Source: Methanobacterium sp. (GTDB taxonomy: Archaea > Methanobacteriota > Methanobacteria > Methanobacteriales > Methanobacteriaceae). From it: a DNA stretch of 5,456 bases. A model generated the notes under the pieces. It worked only from the letters and a program-made list of their open reading frames with translations, was not told the origin of the DNA and ran no database searches. Of the stretch, positions 5,125 through 5,456 are shown in pieces. The stretch spans positions 1 through 5,456 of the forward strand of contig WASR01000088.1 of assembly GCA_009712615.1 (NCBI GenBank), given 5' to 3'. The number at the start of each line of letters is the position of its first letter. The first letter of the stretch is position 1. Position numbers and translations under genes: made by a program.

Positions 5125-5456
5125 CTACTCAATAAATGATTTAGAAAAATCAGCTTTAAGCTTATCAGTGTATTTATACATTTTGTTTTTATCGTCACCT
5201 ATGTATAAAACAGTATCTACTGAAGCATAATCTAGCTGTTGATCATCACTTAGCAGATTTTCAGAAATGATTCTGCCTTTAATTTCTGCCAAGACATTTG
5301 TTATATTAGGAAAATTCTCATTCTCTACAAGATCAGTTAAAGTACATTCGATAGATATTGGACATTCTGCAATTGTGGGAGCATTTACTTTGTCAGATTT
5401 TACTGGCGTTAGATTTGTAAAATCAAACTTTTTGCAGTTTCTGCCTGTGGAATATC
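5125..5456 (-). CDS. Flavin reductase-like protein, C-terminal part (partial)
   Basis: The last 109 codons of a minus-strand gene are visible, ending with TAG at 5125-5127; the start lies beyond the window edge. The fragment begins YSTGRNCKKFDFTNL and continues with a VNAPTIAECPISIECTL segment, matching the SxRxxxKF and AP.IAECP..IEC pattern of flavin reductase-like (FMN-binding split-barrel, flavoredoxin-type) proteins. A GRIISENLL strand and a VLYIGDDKNKMYKY tail near the C-terminus fit the same fold. These proteins bind FMN and reduce flavins or carry electrons in the cytoplasm. It is convergent to the MurG-like operon and has its own terminator, so it is probably an unrelated neighbour. 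Family-level confidence is good; substrate and partner cannot be told. Confidence 0.75.
   Translation of the reverse strand, partial: YSTGRNCKKFDFTNLTPVKSDKVNAPTIAECPISIECTLTDLVENENFPNITNVLAEIKGRIISENLLSDDQQLDYASVDTVLYIGDDKNKMYKYTDKLKADFSKSFIE

Overview
The window is A+T-rich, with strong AGGAGG-type ribosome binding sites, tight gene packing and classic hairpin-plus-U-tract terminators. Together with the VanR/VanS-like two-component pair and the MurG-like protein, this points to a low-GC Gram-positive organism, most likely a Clostridia/Lachnospiraceae-type gut Firmicute. The taxon is inferred from style and protein resemblance only.

Layout. Positions 1-330 are a regulatory intergenic stretch with an intrinsic terminator (173-200) and two promoter candidates. 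Next come an OmpR/VanR-family response regulator (331-981) and, overlapping it by 8 nt, a membrane sensor histidine kinase (974-2335). A strong terminator (2348-2393) closes this regulatory unit. Immediately after it lies a near-perfect palindrome that also contains a TGTAACA direct repeat with 11-bp period (2405-2426), placed where a response regulator would activate a promoter. It serves a two-gene operon: an atypical NAD(P)-binding SDR related to UDP-GlcNAc 4,6-dehydratases (2490-3461) and a MurG-like glycosyltransferase (3463-4629), separated by 1 nt.

Positions 4630-5124 contain no long gene. They hold a candidate promoter, a hairpin, a 19-codon leader ORF and three mutually exclusive RNA stems ending in a terminator-like hairpin. 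This has the layout of a transcription attenuator, yet no gene follows it on the + strand. The window ends with the C-terminal 109 codons of a flavin-reductase-like protein on the minus strand, with its own terminator (5034-5086).

Working model (inference): the two-component system senses an envelope signal and switches on the SDR/MurG-like pair. The SDR would make or alter a UDP-amino sugar, and the MurG paralogue would transfer it (or GlcNAc) to a polyprenyl-linked acceptor such as lipid I. That would be an inducible modification of cell-wall precursor glycan, analogous in logic to van operons but acting on the sugar instead of the peptide. The SDR lacks the Asp of the usual TDKA catalytic motif, so its chemistry is uncertain.
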